Shown here piece by piece: positions 1 through 5,864 of a stretch of DNA of 7,414 nucleotides. A program made the translations under genes and the position numbers. The stretch comes from Actinomycetota bacterium. GTDB lineage: Bacteria > Actinomycetota > Actinomycetes > Streptosporangiales > Streptosporangiaceae. The DNA is taken from positions 6,318 through 13,731 of the forward strand of contig PMST01000171.1 of NCBI GenBank assembly GCA_003168295.1, written 5' to 3'. The notes beneath the pieces are model-generated. The model was given only the letters and a program-made list of their open reading frames with translations. It did no database searches and was not told the DNA's origin. The first letter of the stretch is position 1. Each line of letters begins with the position of its first letter.

Positions 1-784
1 CCAGCCGCTGCAGGTTGCAGTTCACCACGAAGATGAGGTTGTCGAGCTTCTCCCGGCTGGCCATCGCGATCGCGCCCAGCGACTCAGGCTCGTCGGTCTC
101 TCCGTCACCCAGGAACGCCCACACCTTGCGGTCCGCGGTGCCGGCCAGCCCGCGGCAGGCCAGGTACTTCAGGAAGCGCGCCTGGTAGATGGCCATGATC
201 GGGCCCAGGCCCATCGACACCGTGGGCATCTGCCAGTACTCCGGCATCAGCCACGGGTGCGGGTAGGACGACAGGCCGCCGCCGCCGGTCTCCTGGCGGA
301 ACTTGCCCAGCTGCTCCTCGGTGAGCCGGCCCTCCACGAACGAGCGGGCGTAGATGCCAGGCGACGAATGCCCCTGGATGAACAGCAGGTCGCCGCCGCG
401 GTCGTCCGAGGCGGCCCGGAAGAAATGCTGGAACCCCACGTCATACAGCGTCGCCGCGGACTGGAAACTGGCAATATGACCGCCGAGCTCCGAGGACTCC
501 GCGTTCGCCCGCAGCACGATGGCCAGCGCGTTCCACCGGACCAGCGACCGGATCCGGTGATCCATCGCCAGCTGGTGCGGGCTCAGCCGGTCCTGGGAGT
601 CGGCCGGGATCGTGTTCAGGTACGGCGTGGTCGCGCTGTACGGGACCGCCGCGCCCTTCCGCCGCGCCTCGCCGACCACCTCATCCAGCAGGAAGAACGC
701 GCGATCGGCGCCCTCGTACGCCAGCACGGAGTCCAGCGCCTCCAGCCACTCGCGGGTCTCGGCCGGGTCAAGATCTTCCAACAT
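1..784 (-). CDS. aceE: Pyruvate dehydrogenase E1 component, homodimeric type (N-terminal part, cut by left edge)
   Basis: This is the thiamine-diphosphate-dependent E1 subunit that decarboxylates pyruvate and acetylates the lipoyl groups of E2 in the cytosolic pyruvate dehydrogenase complex. The 261 visible residues begin MLEDLDPAETREWLEALDSV and end at the window edge, against about 900 in the family. Key sites are present: LGGHIASF (His103) and IQGHSSPG (His139), which match the two active-site histidines of E. coli AceE (His106 and His142), then the ThDP/Mg motif GDGETDEPES (226-235) closed by NCNLQRL (255-261). The ATG at 784 is preceded by GGAAGG at 792-797, seven bases away, which supports this start. 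From remembered sequences, the N-terminus resembles E. coli AceE more than the M. tuberculosis enzyme, which has about 30 extra leading residues. Many actinomycetes carry several aceE copies, so this may not be the housekeeping one. It lies downstream of the cupin gene on the same strand. Family identity is very secure. Confidence 0.96.
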   Translation of the reverse strand, partial: MLEDLDPAETREWLEALDSVLAYEGADRAFFLLDEVVGEARRKGAAVPYSATTPYLNTIPADSQDRLSPHQLAMDHRIRSLVRWNALAIVLRANAESSELGGHIASFQSAATLYDVGFQHFFRAASDDRGGDLLFIQGHSSPGIYARSFVEGRLTEEQLGKFRQETGGGGLSSYPHPWLMPEYWQMPTVSMGLGPIMAIYQARFLKYLACRGLAGTADRKVWAFLGDGETDEPESLGAIAMASREKLDNLIFVVNCNLQRL

Positions 785-876
785 CAGGATCCCTTCCGCG
801 CCTCCCGGGGGAGGGGTGACAGGTGGTCCTTCAGATTATGCGCCTGCTTCGCTCGGGCCGCGACGGCACCAGCGCC
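785..876 (-). promoter_or_regulatory. aceE upstream region with possible -10 box and small hairpin
   Basis: This 92-base gap separates the cupin stop from the aceE start. On the minus strand a CATAAT hexamer (840 to 835) matches five of six positions of a sigma-70-type -10 box, but I see no convincing -35. The mRNA would then carry an inverted repeat CCTCCC/GGGAGG at 801-814, realistically a five-base stem with a four-base loop, just upstream of the GGAAGG ribosome binding site. The region may give aceE its own promoter, separate from lysR-cupin. This is inferred from motif shape only. Confidence 0.3.
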
Positions 877-1305
877 TCAGCGATCCGGCCACAGGCTGGT
901 GAGGTTGACCACGATGCCTTCCTGGCTGCTGCGCGCTATGACCACGACCGCTTCCTCGTCGCCGGGATTCTCCTCCCGGTGCGGCACGTAGGGCGGCACG
1001 AAGATGTAATCGCCGGGCTCGGTCTCAAGCCGGATCTCTTGGTCGCCCTCGGCGAACACGAACGCCGGGCGCCCGGCCAGGACGTAGATCGCTGTCTCCG
1101 CCTCGCCGTGGTGATGGTCACCCGAGTTGACGCCGGGCGCGACATGCGTCTGGCCCATCCACAGCTTCTCCGAACCTGTGTTCTTGCCGGAGATGGCCTC
1201 GCGACGATTCATCCCGCTGGTCTGGCCCGTGTCACCGAGCAGGTCCTGGCCGCGTACCTGCACCAGTGGCCGGTGCCAGTGGTCGACGGCGTCTTCGCTG
1301 GCCAT
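877..1305 (-). CDS. Single-domain cupin protein, metal-binding, function unknown
   Basis: This small cytosolic beta-barrel protein of 142 residues has one complete cupin domain. Numbered from the first ATG of the pair (1308), motif 1 has G59, H65, H67 and E71 within GDHHHGEAETA. Motif 2 has G99, P105, H110 and N114 within PGDYIFVPPYVPH. The usual 3-His/1-Glu metal ligands are therefore all present, so a metal-dependent oxygenase, isomerase or small-molecule sensor role is possible, but the family is too broad to name a reaction. Two ATGs are adjacent (1308 and 1305). GGAGG at 1310-1314 is one base from the first and four from the second, so I prefer 1305. The gene starts 22 bases after the LysR stop and probably shares its transcript. 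The chain stops soon after motif 2, so there is no second cupin domain. Confidence 0.88.
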   Translation of the reverse strand: MASEDAVDHWHRPLVQVRGQDLLGDTGQTSGMNRREAISGKNTGSEKLWMGQTHVAPGVNSGDHHHGEAETAIYVLAGRPAFVFAEGDQEIRLETEPGDYIFVPPYVPHREENPGDEEAVVVIARSSQEGIVVNLTSLWPDR

Positions 1306-1327
1306 CATGCCTCCGTGTGAGCGGCCA

Positions 1328-2227
1328 TCAGGTTCCGGTGGCCATCAGGACGTTCCGGACGGGTGACCACACTAGCCGGGAAGGCGTCAGCAGGCGGCGC
1401 AACGAGTCGGCCACCTGCTCGGTGAGGTCGCGGGGGAGTCCGCGCCTGGGCCATACCGACAAGGTGATCGGTTCCGGGGTCGGCAGGTCGTGGCGGGCGA
1501 CCAAGCCGTCCGGGGTCTGCCCGAGAGTGGCCATCAGGCCGATGCCGAGACCGGCCCGGACGGCCGCCTGGACTCCGGCCAGGTGGGCAGCCTCGCAGTT
1601 CACTTCCACCGCGATGCCATGTGCCGAGAGGGTTTCCAGCGCCCGGGAGCGCAGCGCGCACGGATCGTCGAAGGCGACCAGGGGAACGGGCTCGTCAGCG
1701 CCCGGCGGTGTCCAGCCTGGCGCTGAGTACCAGGTCAGTTCGAGCCTGCCCACCGTTTTGGCGTGTAGATCGTCCGAGGACCCTAGCAGCAGCGCCACGT
1801 CGATCCGGCCGTCAGCCAGCGCCTCACGCAGTTGCGCGCCGCGGTCGACGCGGAACCGCTGACGGCAATCGGGGAGCGCCTCCGTGAGCGAGCTGGCCAG
1901 GCCGGGGAGCAGTTGAGCAGCGGCATGCTCCGTCGAGCCGATCACGAGGGTCTGCTCAGACTCGACACCGAAGTCACGCAGCGTCTCGTCGTGCAGAGCC
2001 AAGATTCGCCGGGCCTGGCGCAGCAACGTATCACCGTCCGGAGTGAACCGTGATCCGCGGCCCTGCCGTTCGACCAGGGGACGGCCGACCGCCGCCTCTA
2101 GCCGACGAACATGCTGGCTCACCGCGCCCTGGCTGAGATGCAGGGAGTTCGCGGCGCGCTGAAAGCCGCCGCAGTCCGCGACGGCCACGAAGCTCCGCAG
2201 GGGCGCGACATCCAGTATCCGGAGCAT
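1328..2227 (-). CDS. LysR-family transcriptional regulator
   Basis: This is a 299-residue LysR-type DNA-binding regulator, the normal length for the family. The N-terminal winged helix-turn-helix spans about residues 6-65, with the signature AANSLHLSQGAVSQHVRRLE (25-44) followed by FTPDGDTLLRQARRIL. A linker helix leads to a periplasmic-binding-protein-like effector domain from about residue 93 (LVIGSTEHAAAQLLPGL) to the C-terminus. I chose the ATG at 2227 because MLRILDVAPLRSFVAV aligns with the usual LysR N-terminus and AGGG lies four bases upstream. A TTG 57 bases further up adds 19 residues without family support. The gene is divergent from LLM monooxygenase 1, the classic arrangement for a LysR protein controlling its neighbour and itself. 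The cupin follows in the same direction. The effector is unknown. Confidence 0.95.
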   Translation of the reverse strand: MLRILDVAPLRSFVAVADCGGFQRAANSLHLSQGAVSQHVRRLEAAVGRPLVERQGRGSRFTPDGDTLLRQARRILALHDETLRDFGVESEQTLVIGSTEHAAAQLLPGLASSLTEALPDCRQRFRVDRGAQLREALADGRIDVALLLGSSDDLHAKTVGRLELTWYSAPGWTPPGADEPVPLVAFDDPCALRSRALETLSAHGIAVEVNCEAAHLAGVQAAVRAGLGIGLMATLGQTPDGLVARHDLPTPEPITLSVWPRRGLPRDLTEQVADSLRRLLTPSRLVWSPVRNVLMATGT

Positions 2228-2266
2228 GCACCCTAGCTTACGAGACAATGTTGAGTATGTCGATCG

Positions 2267-2282
2267 GATTACTAGCCTAATC
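2267..2282. promoter_or_regulatory. Inverted repeat GATTA-N6-TAATC, possible operator
   Basis: The perfect five-base arms GATTA (2267-2271) and TAATC (2278-2282) flank CTAGCC. The site overlaps both proposed promoters in the divergent spacer, where a repressor or activator would act. Its even length does not fit a centred LysR T-N11-A box, so which protein would bind is open. Confidence 0.35.
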
Positions 2283-2291
2283 AACGTATTG

Positions 2292-2321
2292 CGGTTCTTG
2301 ATGGGTGCCCATCATGAACCG
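2292..2321. promoter_or_regulatory. 30-bp imperfect palindrome, candidate operator or 5'-UTR hairpin
   Basis: The arms CGGTTC and GAACCG (2292-2297, 2316-2321) and the inner arms TGATGGG and CCCATCA (2299-2305, 2308-2314) pair perfectly. Only the T/T at 2298/2315 and the central TG fail, giving 13 of 15 pairs. It lies 41 bases upstream of the LLM1 start. If the proposed promoter is right it would begin a few bases after the transcription start, where a bound protein could block transcription or the RNA could fold. T-N11-A spacings occur off-centre inside it (2299-2311 and 2302-2314), so LysR binding is possible but not shown. Confidence 0.6.
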
Positions 2322-2362
2322 TCGTTGGACATTGGCCCACGTCAGAACCCAAGCTCGAAGGC

Positions 2363-3427
2363 ATGAGACGTTCTCCCCTGGCTGCACAACCGCAGGCCCC
2401 GCGCTTCCGGCTCGGCTTTCTCACCCACGTACAGGGCCGAGGCGGCTCCTCCGCCACCTATCGTCACGCTCAGGAGCTGTTCGTCGTGGCCGACGAGCTT
2501 GGCTTCGACGTCGGCTGGGTGGCCCAGCACCACGTGCCGCTCGGCGGCGGCGGGCTGCCCTCGCCGTGGACGTTCCTGGCCCACGCGGCCGCGCGTACCA
2601 AGCGGATCCGGCTGGCCACCGCGATCACGATCCTGCCGCTGGAGCACCCGCTGCGGCTCGCCGAGGACATCTCGGTCGTCGACACCCTCAGCGAGGGGCG
2701 AGTCGAGCTCGGCGTCGGCAGCGGGTACGGGCCGGTGGAGTACGCGGCGTTCGGCGCCGACTTCGATGACAAGCGCCAGCTGACCACTCACCGGCTGGAC
2801 ATTGTCCGCAAGGCGCTGGCCAACCAGGAGGTTGGCACGGAGGGCTTCACGATCCAGCCGCCGGCGGGCGACTTCAGCAGGCGTATCTGGCAGGGCGTCT
2901 TCAGCGGCGCAGGGGCGGCCTACGCGGCGGCCGCCGGGTCGAACCTGCTGCTGAACCGCGCCACCTACGGGTACGCCGCACCGACCGACGTCGTGCAACG
3001 GCCGTGGGCGGAGGAATTCCTGGCGAAATGGAGCCAGCCGCACCGGCCGCGGATCGGCCTGTCGCGCTTCATCTTCCCGGCCAGGGACAAGCGGGCTGCG
3101 CTGGCCCAAATCGAGGAAGGCGTGCTCCGGGGGGCCGAGGGCTTCGTTCAGCGCGGCCAGTTCCCGGCCGGGTTGACCACCGAGGACTACCTGAAGCGGT
3201 TCCACGCCTTCTACGGTCACCCGGACGAGATCATCGAGGCGCTGCGAGCCGAGCAGGCGCTGCCGCTGGCCACCGACCTGATCGCCCAGTTCAACCCGGG
3301 CGTTCCCGACCACGACGCCGCCGTCCGTGCCCTGGAACTGATCGCCACTGAGGTGGCACCCGCCCTCGGCTGGAGCCGGGCATCGGCGGTGCCCCCTGTC
3401 CGCGCGGCCGAGCCGACCCCAGTCTGA
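2363..3427 (+). CDS. LLM-class FMN-dependent monooxygenase 1 (luciferase-like)
   Basis: This 354-residue bacterial-luciferase-family TIM-barrel oxygenase is expected to use reduced FMN and O2. RFRLGFLTHVQG (14-25) forms the first strand. VAQHH (53-57) matches the EHH segment of LuxA that holds its catalytic His44. LPSPWTFLAHAAARTKRIRL (65-84) and LPLEHPLRLAEDISVVDTLS (91-110) match LuxA and related LLMs closely. The pattern resembles the 'KPN_01858 family' of putative FMN-dependent LLMs, whose substrate is not known to me. The protein is about 78% identical to LLM2 at 4752-5828 without gaps. It differs in the segment after GVGSG, which reads YGPVEYAAF rather than GSALEYAAF. The start agrees with the LLM2 N-terminus to within five residues. 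LLM1 stands alone on the plus strand, divergent from lysR and convergent with the flavin reductase gene, a plausible FMNH2 supplier. Confidence 0.92.
   Translation: MRRSPLAAQPQAPRFRLGFLTHVQGRGGSSATYRHAQELFVVADELGFDVGWVAQHHVPLGGGGLPSPWTFLAHAAARTKRIRLATAITILPLEHPLRLAEDISVVDTLSEGRVELGVGSGYGPVEYAAFGADFDDKRQLTTHRLDIVRKALANQEVGTEGFTIQPPAGDFSRRIWQGVFSGAGAAYAAAAGSNLLLNRATYGYAAPTDVVQRPWAEEFLAKWSQPHRPRIGLSRFIFPARDKRAALAQIEEGVLRGAEGFVQRGQFPAGLTTEDYLKRFHAFYGHPDEIIEALRAEQALPLATDLIAQFNPGVPDHDAAVRALELIATEVAPALGWSRASAVPPVRAAEPTPV
2555..2655 (+). repeat. Inverted near-identical segment shared with 5551-5651
   Basis: Within the two LLM genes, 2555-2655 matches the reverse complement of 5551-5651 with one mismatch (2596 against 5610): exact runs of 41 and 59 bases. 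Similarity continues at a lower level through both roughly 1-kb genes, so this is the best-conserved core of a 1-kb inverted gene duplication. It encodes the LPSPWTF to LEHPLR region. Confidence 0.9.
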
Positions 3428-3441
3428 CCTGACCGGGGGTC
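3415..3441. terminator. Possible bidirectional terminator between convergent genes
   Basis: GACCCC (3415-3420) and GGGGTC (3436-3441) are six-base complementary arms around a 15-base loop. They span the ends of LLM1 and the flavin reductase gene, whose stop codons are only 12 bases apart. There is no T-run on either strand and the loop is long, so this is a weak candidate. Nothing better lies between the two genes. Confidence 0.25.
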
Positions 3442-3925
3442 ACGGCTCCAGCCGGCGGAACTGACCGGCGTGGAACACCAGCGGGCTGATGCCATGGTCG
3501 GCGTCTAGATCGTGGACCCGCAGCACGACGATATCGTGGTCGCCCGCCCGCACCAGTTGCTCCACGCTCGTCTCCAGCCAGCCGCTGGCTCCGTCCAGTA
3601 GTACGGCACCGTCGGCGGTCGCCCGCCAGGAGAGCTCGGCGAAGCGATCGCCGCGTCGGTCCGCCAGCTGTCGCCCGGCACGTTCCTGCGCGGCGGACAG
3701 GATGCTGACGCCAAGCCGCGGCACCTCGCGCAGCACCGGCCAGGTGGTGGACGTGTGCGCGATGCACAAAGACACCAGCGCCGGGTCCAGCGACACGGAG
3801 GTGAAGGAGCTGGCCGCGATGCCGACGGGAGTGCTGTCGACGACCGCGGCGACGACCGCGACGCCGGACGGAAAGGCACCGAACACGTGCCGCAGCCAGC
3901 TCGGGTCGAAGAGGGTGGTCGTCAT
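3440..3925 (-). CDS. Flavin reductase-like domain protein (NAD(P)H:FMN reductase component)
   Basis: This 161-residue flavin reductase is of the HpaC-like split-barrel family. Such proteins reduce free FMN or FAD with NAD(P)H and hand it to a partner oxygenase. Visible family features are FGAFPSGVAVV (15-25), GIAASSFTSVSLDPALVSL (35-53, the flavin-binding strand-loop), AGDHDIVVLRV (127-137) and PLVFHAGQFRRL (148-159). The length is typical. It is the last gene of the minus-strand operon, 30 bases after the hydrolase. No strong Shine-Dalgarno precedes the ATG, only GTGAAAG-type sequence in a GC-rich gap, so expression may depend on coupling. The neighbouring luciferase-like enzymes need reduced FMN, which makes it the likely reductase of a two-component system. 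Whether it serves one or both LLM proteins is unknown. Confidence 0.93.
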   Translation of the reverse strand: MTTTLFDPSWLRHVFGAFPSGVAVVAAVVDSTPVGIAASSFTSVSLDPALVSLCIAHTSTTWPVLREVPRLGVSILSAAQERAGRQLADRRGDRFAELSWRATADGAVLLDGASGWLETSVEQLVRAGDHDIVVLRVHDLDADHGISPLVFHAGQFRRLEP

Positions 3926-3955
3926 CCGCGGCCGCTCGCTTTCACCCGTGTCTGG

Positions 3956-4750
3956 TCACCACGCACTGGATTCCACCTCGACGATGGGCTCCAGCGGCGG
4001 TTCGTTGCGCAGCGCTTCGAGGAACGTGACGACCTCGGCGGCCACCGAACGGTGCTGCAGGTCGTTGAGGACGTCGTGGTGCGCGCGGCGCACCACAACC
4101 AGGCGCGCTGCCGGCAGCGCCTTCGCGGCCTGGGCCAGGGCGTCCCGGTCGGCAAGGGGGTCGGCGTCGCCGACCAGCAGCAACTGCGGCACGTCGGCGG
4201 TGCTGCCGTACGCGGCGTCGAGCAGCGCGCCGGGGACAGCGGCCGAGAGCGTCCCTCGCGGCACGGAGTCATCGTCGCTGAGTACCGCGCGGTGCACGCT
4301 GCACTGCGTGCGCACGTCCAGTTCATCGTCCCAGCTGCCGGGCTGGTGCGCCGCGTATCCGGGCAGCGCGGCGAGTACGAGCGCCTGCGGCCACCAGGGC
4401 ACGTCCGGTGTTCCGGGCTGGGGCACCGATCGTGCCACCAGCGCGGCCACGGCGGCGGCGCCGGTGTCTGATCCGGCCAGCACCAGCGGGCGCACCGGCC
4501 CGTCCGCGCCGGTCCCCGCCACGGCATCGGCCAGTTGCGCGGCGAACCGATCCAGCGAGCCGGCCAGGTCAGCCTCGGCGATCACCGGGGCGGACAGCAC
4601 CCGCACCCGGTAGGAGTCCGCGGCCAGCCGCCTGCCGAAGCGCCGGTAGGTCGCCTCGCTCTCACCACGGCCGGGCACGACCAGCACGGTGCCCCGGGTG
4701 CGCAGCCCCTCTGGGCCGGTGTAGTCGGTGACGAAGGTGGTCTCGCTCAT
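3956..4750 (-). CDS. Alpha/beta hydrolase with an Asp in the nucleophile elbow
   Basis: This 264-residue alpha/beta hydrolase-fold protein resembles the lysophospholipase/monoglyceride-lipase branch. RGTVLVVPGRGESEATYRRF (19-38) fits the first strand and oxyanion loop. The elbow reads LVLAGSDTGAAA (89-100). Aligned with LVGHSMGG of relatives, the nucleophile position is Asp95 rather than Ser, as in epoxide hydrolases and haloalkane dehalogenases. Ser94 sits one residue early. LLVGDADPLAD (191-201) carries the likely acid, and RRAHHDVLND (221-230) the catalytic His (224 or 225). The start is firm: AGGAG lies six bases before the ATG, and the LLM2 stop ends one base upstream (TGA-G-ATG), so the two are translationally coupled. 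It probably hydrolyses an ester, lactone or epoxide made by the neighbouring oxygenases. That is inference, and the chemistry depends on whether Asp95 is the real nucleophile. Confidence 0.9.
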   Translation of the reverse strand: MSETTFVTDYTGPEGLRTRGTVLVVPGRGESEATYRRFGRRLAADSYRVRVLSAPVIAEADLAGSLDRFAAQLADAVAGTGADGPVRPLVLAGSDTGAAAVAALVARSVPQPGTPDVPWWPQALVLAALPGYAAHQPGSWDDELDVRTQCSVHRAVLSDDDSVPRGTLSAAVPGALLDAAYGSTADVPQLLLVGDADPLADRDALAQAAKALPAARLVVVRRAHHDVLNDLQHRSVAAEVVTFLEALRNEPPLEPIVEVESSAW

Positions 4751-4751
4751 C

Positions 4752-5828
4752 TCACGCTCCTGCCAGTTCGGCCGCGCCCGTCAGCGCGGCAGCGGATTCG
4801 GCTGGCTCAGCGCCCTCGGCCGGTGCGGGCTTCCAGCCGAGCGCGGGCGCGACCTCGGTCGCGATGAGTTCCAGCGCGCGGATCGCCGCGCCGTGATCGG
4901 GAACAGCCGGGTTGAACTGCGTGATCAGGTCGGTCGCCAGCGGCAGCACCTTCTCGTGCCGCAGTTCGGCCACGATCTCCTCCGGGTGGCCGTAGAAGGA
5001 GTGGAACCGGTCCAGGTACCCCTCGGTGCTGAGCCCGGCGGGAAACGCGCCGCGTTCGACCAGCCGCTGGGAGGCGCTGACGACATCCGCCCCGATCTGC
5101 TCCAGCGCGGACCGCTTGTCCTTGGCCGGGAAGACGAACCGGGACAGGCCGATCCGCGGCGCCCGTGGCCGCGTCCAGTGCGCGAGGAACTCCTCAGCCC
5201 AGGGCCGCTGCACCTCGTCGGTCGGCTCGCTGTAGCCGTAGGCCGCCCGGTTGAGCAGCAGGTTGGAGCCGCCAGCCGCGGCGTAAGCCGCGCCGGGCCC
5301 GCTGAACACGCCCTGCCAGATCCGCTCGGTGAAATCGGCGGCCCGGGGCTGGATGGTAAAGCCGGTCGTACCGACCTCGCCGTTGGCGAGTGCCGCGCGC
5401 AGGATGGCCAGACCCTCGCTGGTCAGCTCCCGTTTCTTCGCGACGTCTCGGCCGAAGGCGGCGTATTCCAGCGCGCTGCCGCCGCTGCCGACGCCGATCT
5501 CGACGCGCCCGCCGCTGAGAGTGTCGACGACCGAGACGTCCTCGGCGAGTCGCAGCGGGTGCTCCAGCGGCAGGATCGTGATCGCGGTGGCCAGCCGGAT
5601 CCGCTTGGTGCGCGCGGCCGCGTGGGCCAGGAACGTCCACGGCGAGGGCAGGCCGCCGCCGCCGAGCGGAGCGTGGTGCTGCGCCACCCATCCCACGTCG
5701 AAGCCGAGCTCGTCGGCGACGACGAACAGCTCCTGGGCATTGCGGTAGGTCGTGGTCAGGTCCCCCCGGCCCTGGACATGGGTGAGGAACCCGAGCCGGA
5801 AGCGTGGCGTGCTGGGCTGGTCGGTCAT
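4752..5828 (-). CDS. LLM-class FMN-dependent monooxygenase 2 (luciferase-like)
   Basis: This 358-residue luciferase-like oxygenase is a paralogue of LLM1. I count about 72 differences over 324 gap-free aligned residues. RFRLGFLTHVQG (9-20), VAQHH (48-52, the LuxA His44 region), LPSPWTFLAHAAARTKRIRL (60-79) and IWQGVFSG are conserved. After GVGSG it has GSALEYAAFG, nearer the usual Gly-rich LLM form than LLM1. The tail after GW is Ala/Glu/Pro-rich and likely disordered. It starts at ATG 5828 with GAAAGG nine bases upstream, partly inside a predicted hairpin, and lies 35 bases after the FAD monooxygenase stop. The hydrolase follows one base after its stop. It is the operon's own LLM oxygenase, presumably fed by the flavin reductase two genes on. 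The substrate is unknown. Confidence 0.93.
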   Translation of the reverse strand: MTDQPSTPRFRLGFLTHVQGRGDLTTTYRNAQELFVVADELGFDVGWVAQHHAPLGGGGLPSPWTFLAHAAARTKRIRLATAITILPLEHPLRLAEDVSVVDTLSGGRVEIGVGSGGSALEYAAFGRDVAKKRELTSEGLAILRAALANGEVGTTGFTIQPRAADFTERIWQGVFSGPGAAYAAAGGSNLLLNRAAYGYSEPTDEVQRPWAEEFLAHWTRPRAPRIGLSRFVFPAKDKRSALEQIGADVVSASQRLVERGAFPAGLSTEGYLDRFHSFYGHPEEIVAELRHEKVLPLATDLITQFNPAVPDHGAAIRALELIATEVAPALGWKPAPAEGAEPAESAAALTGAAELAGA

Positions 5829-5833
5829 CTGCT

Positions 5834-5864
5834 GGTGCCTTTCGAAAGCAGGCTGCGAGGCACC
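5834..5864 (-). promoter_or_regulatory. Intercistronic hairpin overlapping the LLM2 ribosome binding site
   Basis: In the mRNA, GGTGCCT (5864 to 5858) begins with the last base of the FAD monooxygenase TAG stop. It pairs perfectly with AGGCACC (5840 to 5834) across a 17-base loop. The 3' arm takes in the AGG of the GAAAGG Shine-Dalgarno for LLM2. A ribosome finishing the upstream gene would melt the stem, so the arrangement suggests coupled translation. A perfect CTTTCGAAAG palindrome (5839-5848) lies in the same gap. Confidence 0.5.

Larger units (their letters stand above)
2228..2362. promoter_or_regulatory. Divergent control region between lysR and LLM monooxygenase 1
   Basis: This 135-base spacer has visibly lower GC than its flanks. 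Toward LLM1, TTGAGT (2251-2256) and TAGCCT (2273-2278) make a possible -35/-10 pair with 16 bases between. Toward lysR, TTGATT (2284 to 2279, complement) with CATACT 19 bases on is a weaker pair. The two would overlap face to face, which suits a LysR autoregulated switch. The LLM1 start at 2363 has only a poor GAAGG very close to the ATG, so its translation may be weak or assisted. All promoter hexamers here are visual matches. Confidence 0.5.

Noticed and set aside
257..991. 244-residue plus-strand open frame opposite aceE
   Set aside because: The minus strand encodes unmistakable AceE with catalytic motifs, and this frame is Arg/Gln-rich without family features.
2228..2284. Longer LysR protein starting at TTG 2284 (19 extra residues)
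   Set aside because: The extra residues do not look like a LysR N-terminus. The ATG at 2227 begins exactly where the family begins and has AGGG upstream. The longer version would also run through the proposed promoters.
2342..3313. Long minus-strand open frame opposite LLM1, and its counterpart 4728-5867 opposite LLM2
   Set aside because: Both are antisense shadows of high-GC genes. They resemble each other only because the LLM genes are paralogues. They lack recognisable domains, while the LLM frames match a known family.
3928..3935. GCGGCCGC palindrome between the hydrolase and reductase genes
   Set aside because: An eight-base GC-only palindrome is expected by chance at this base composition, and nothing else around it suggests a site.
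3489..4613. 374-residue plus-strand open frame across the reductase and hydrolase genes
   Set aside because: It is Ser/Arg/Ala-rich low-complexity translation typical of an antisense GC frame, and it covers two well-supported genes on the other strand.
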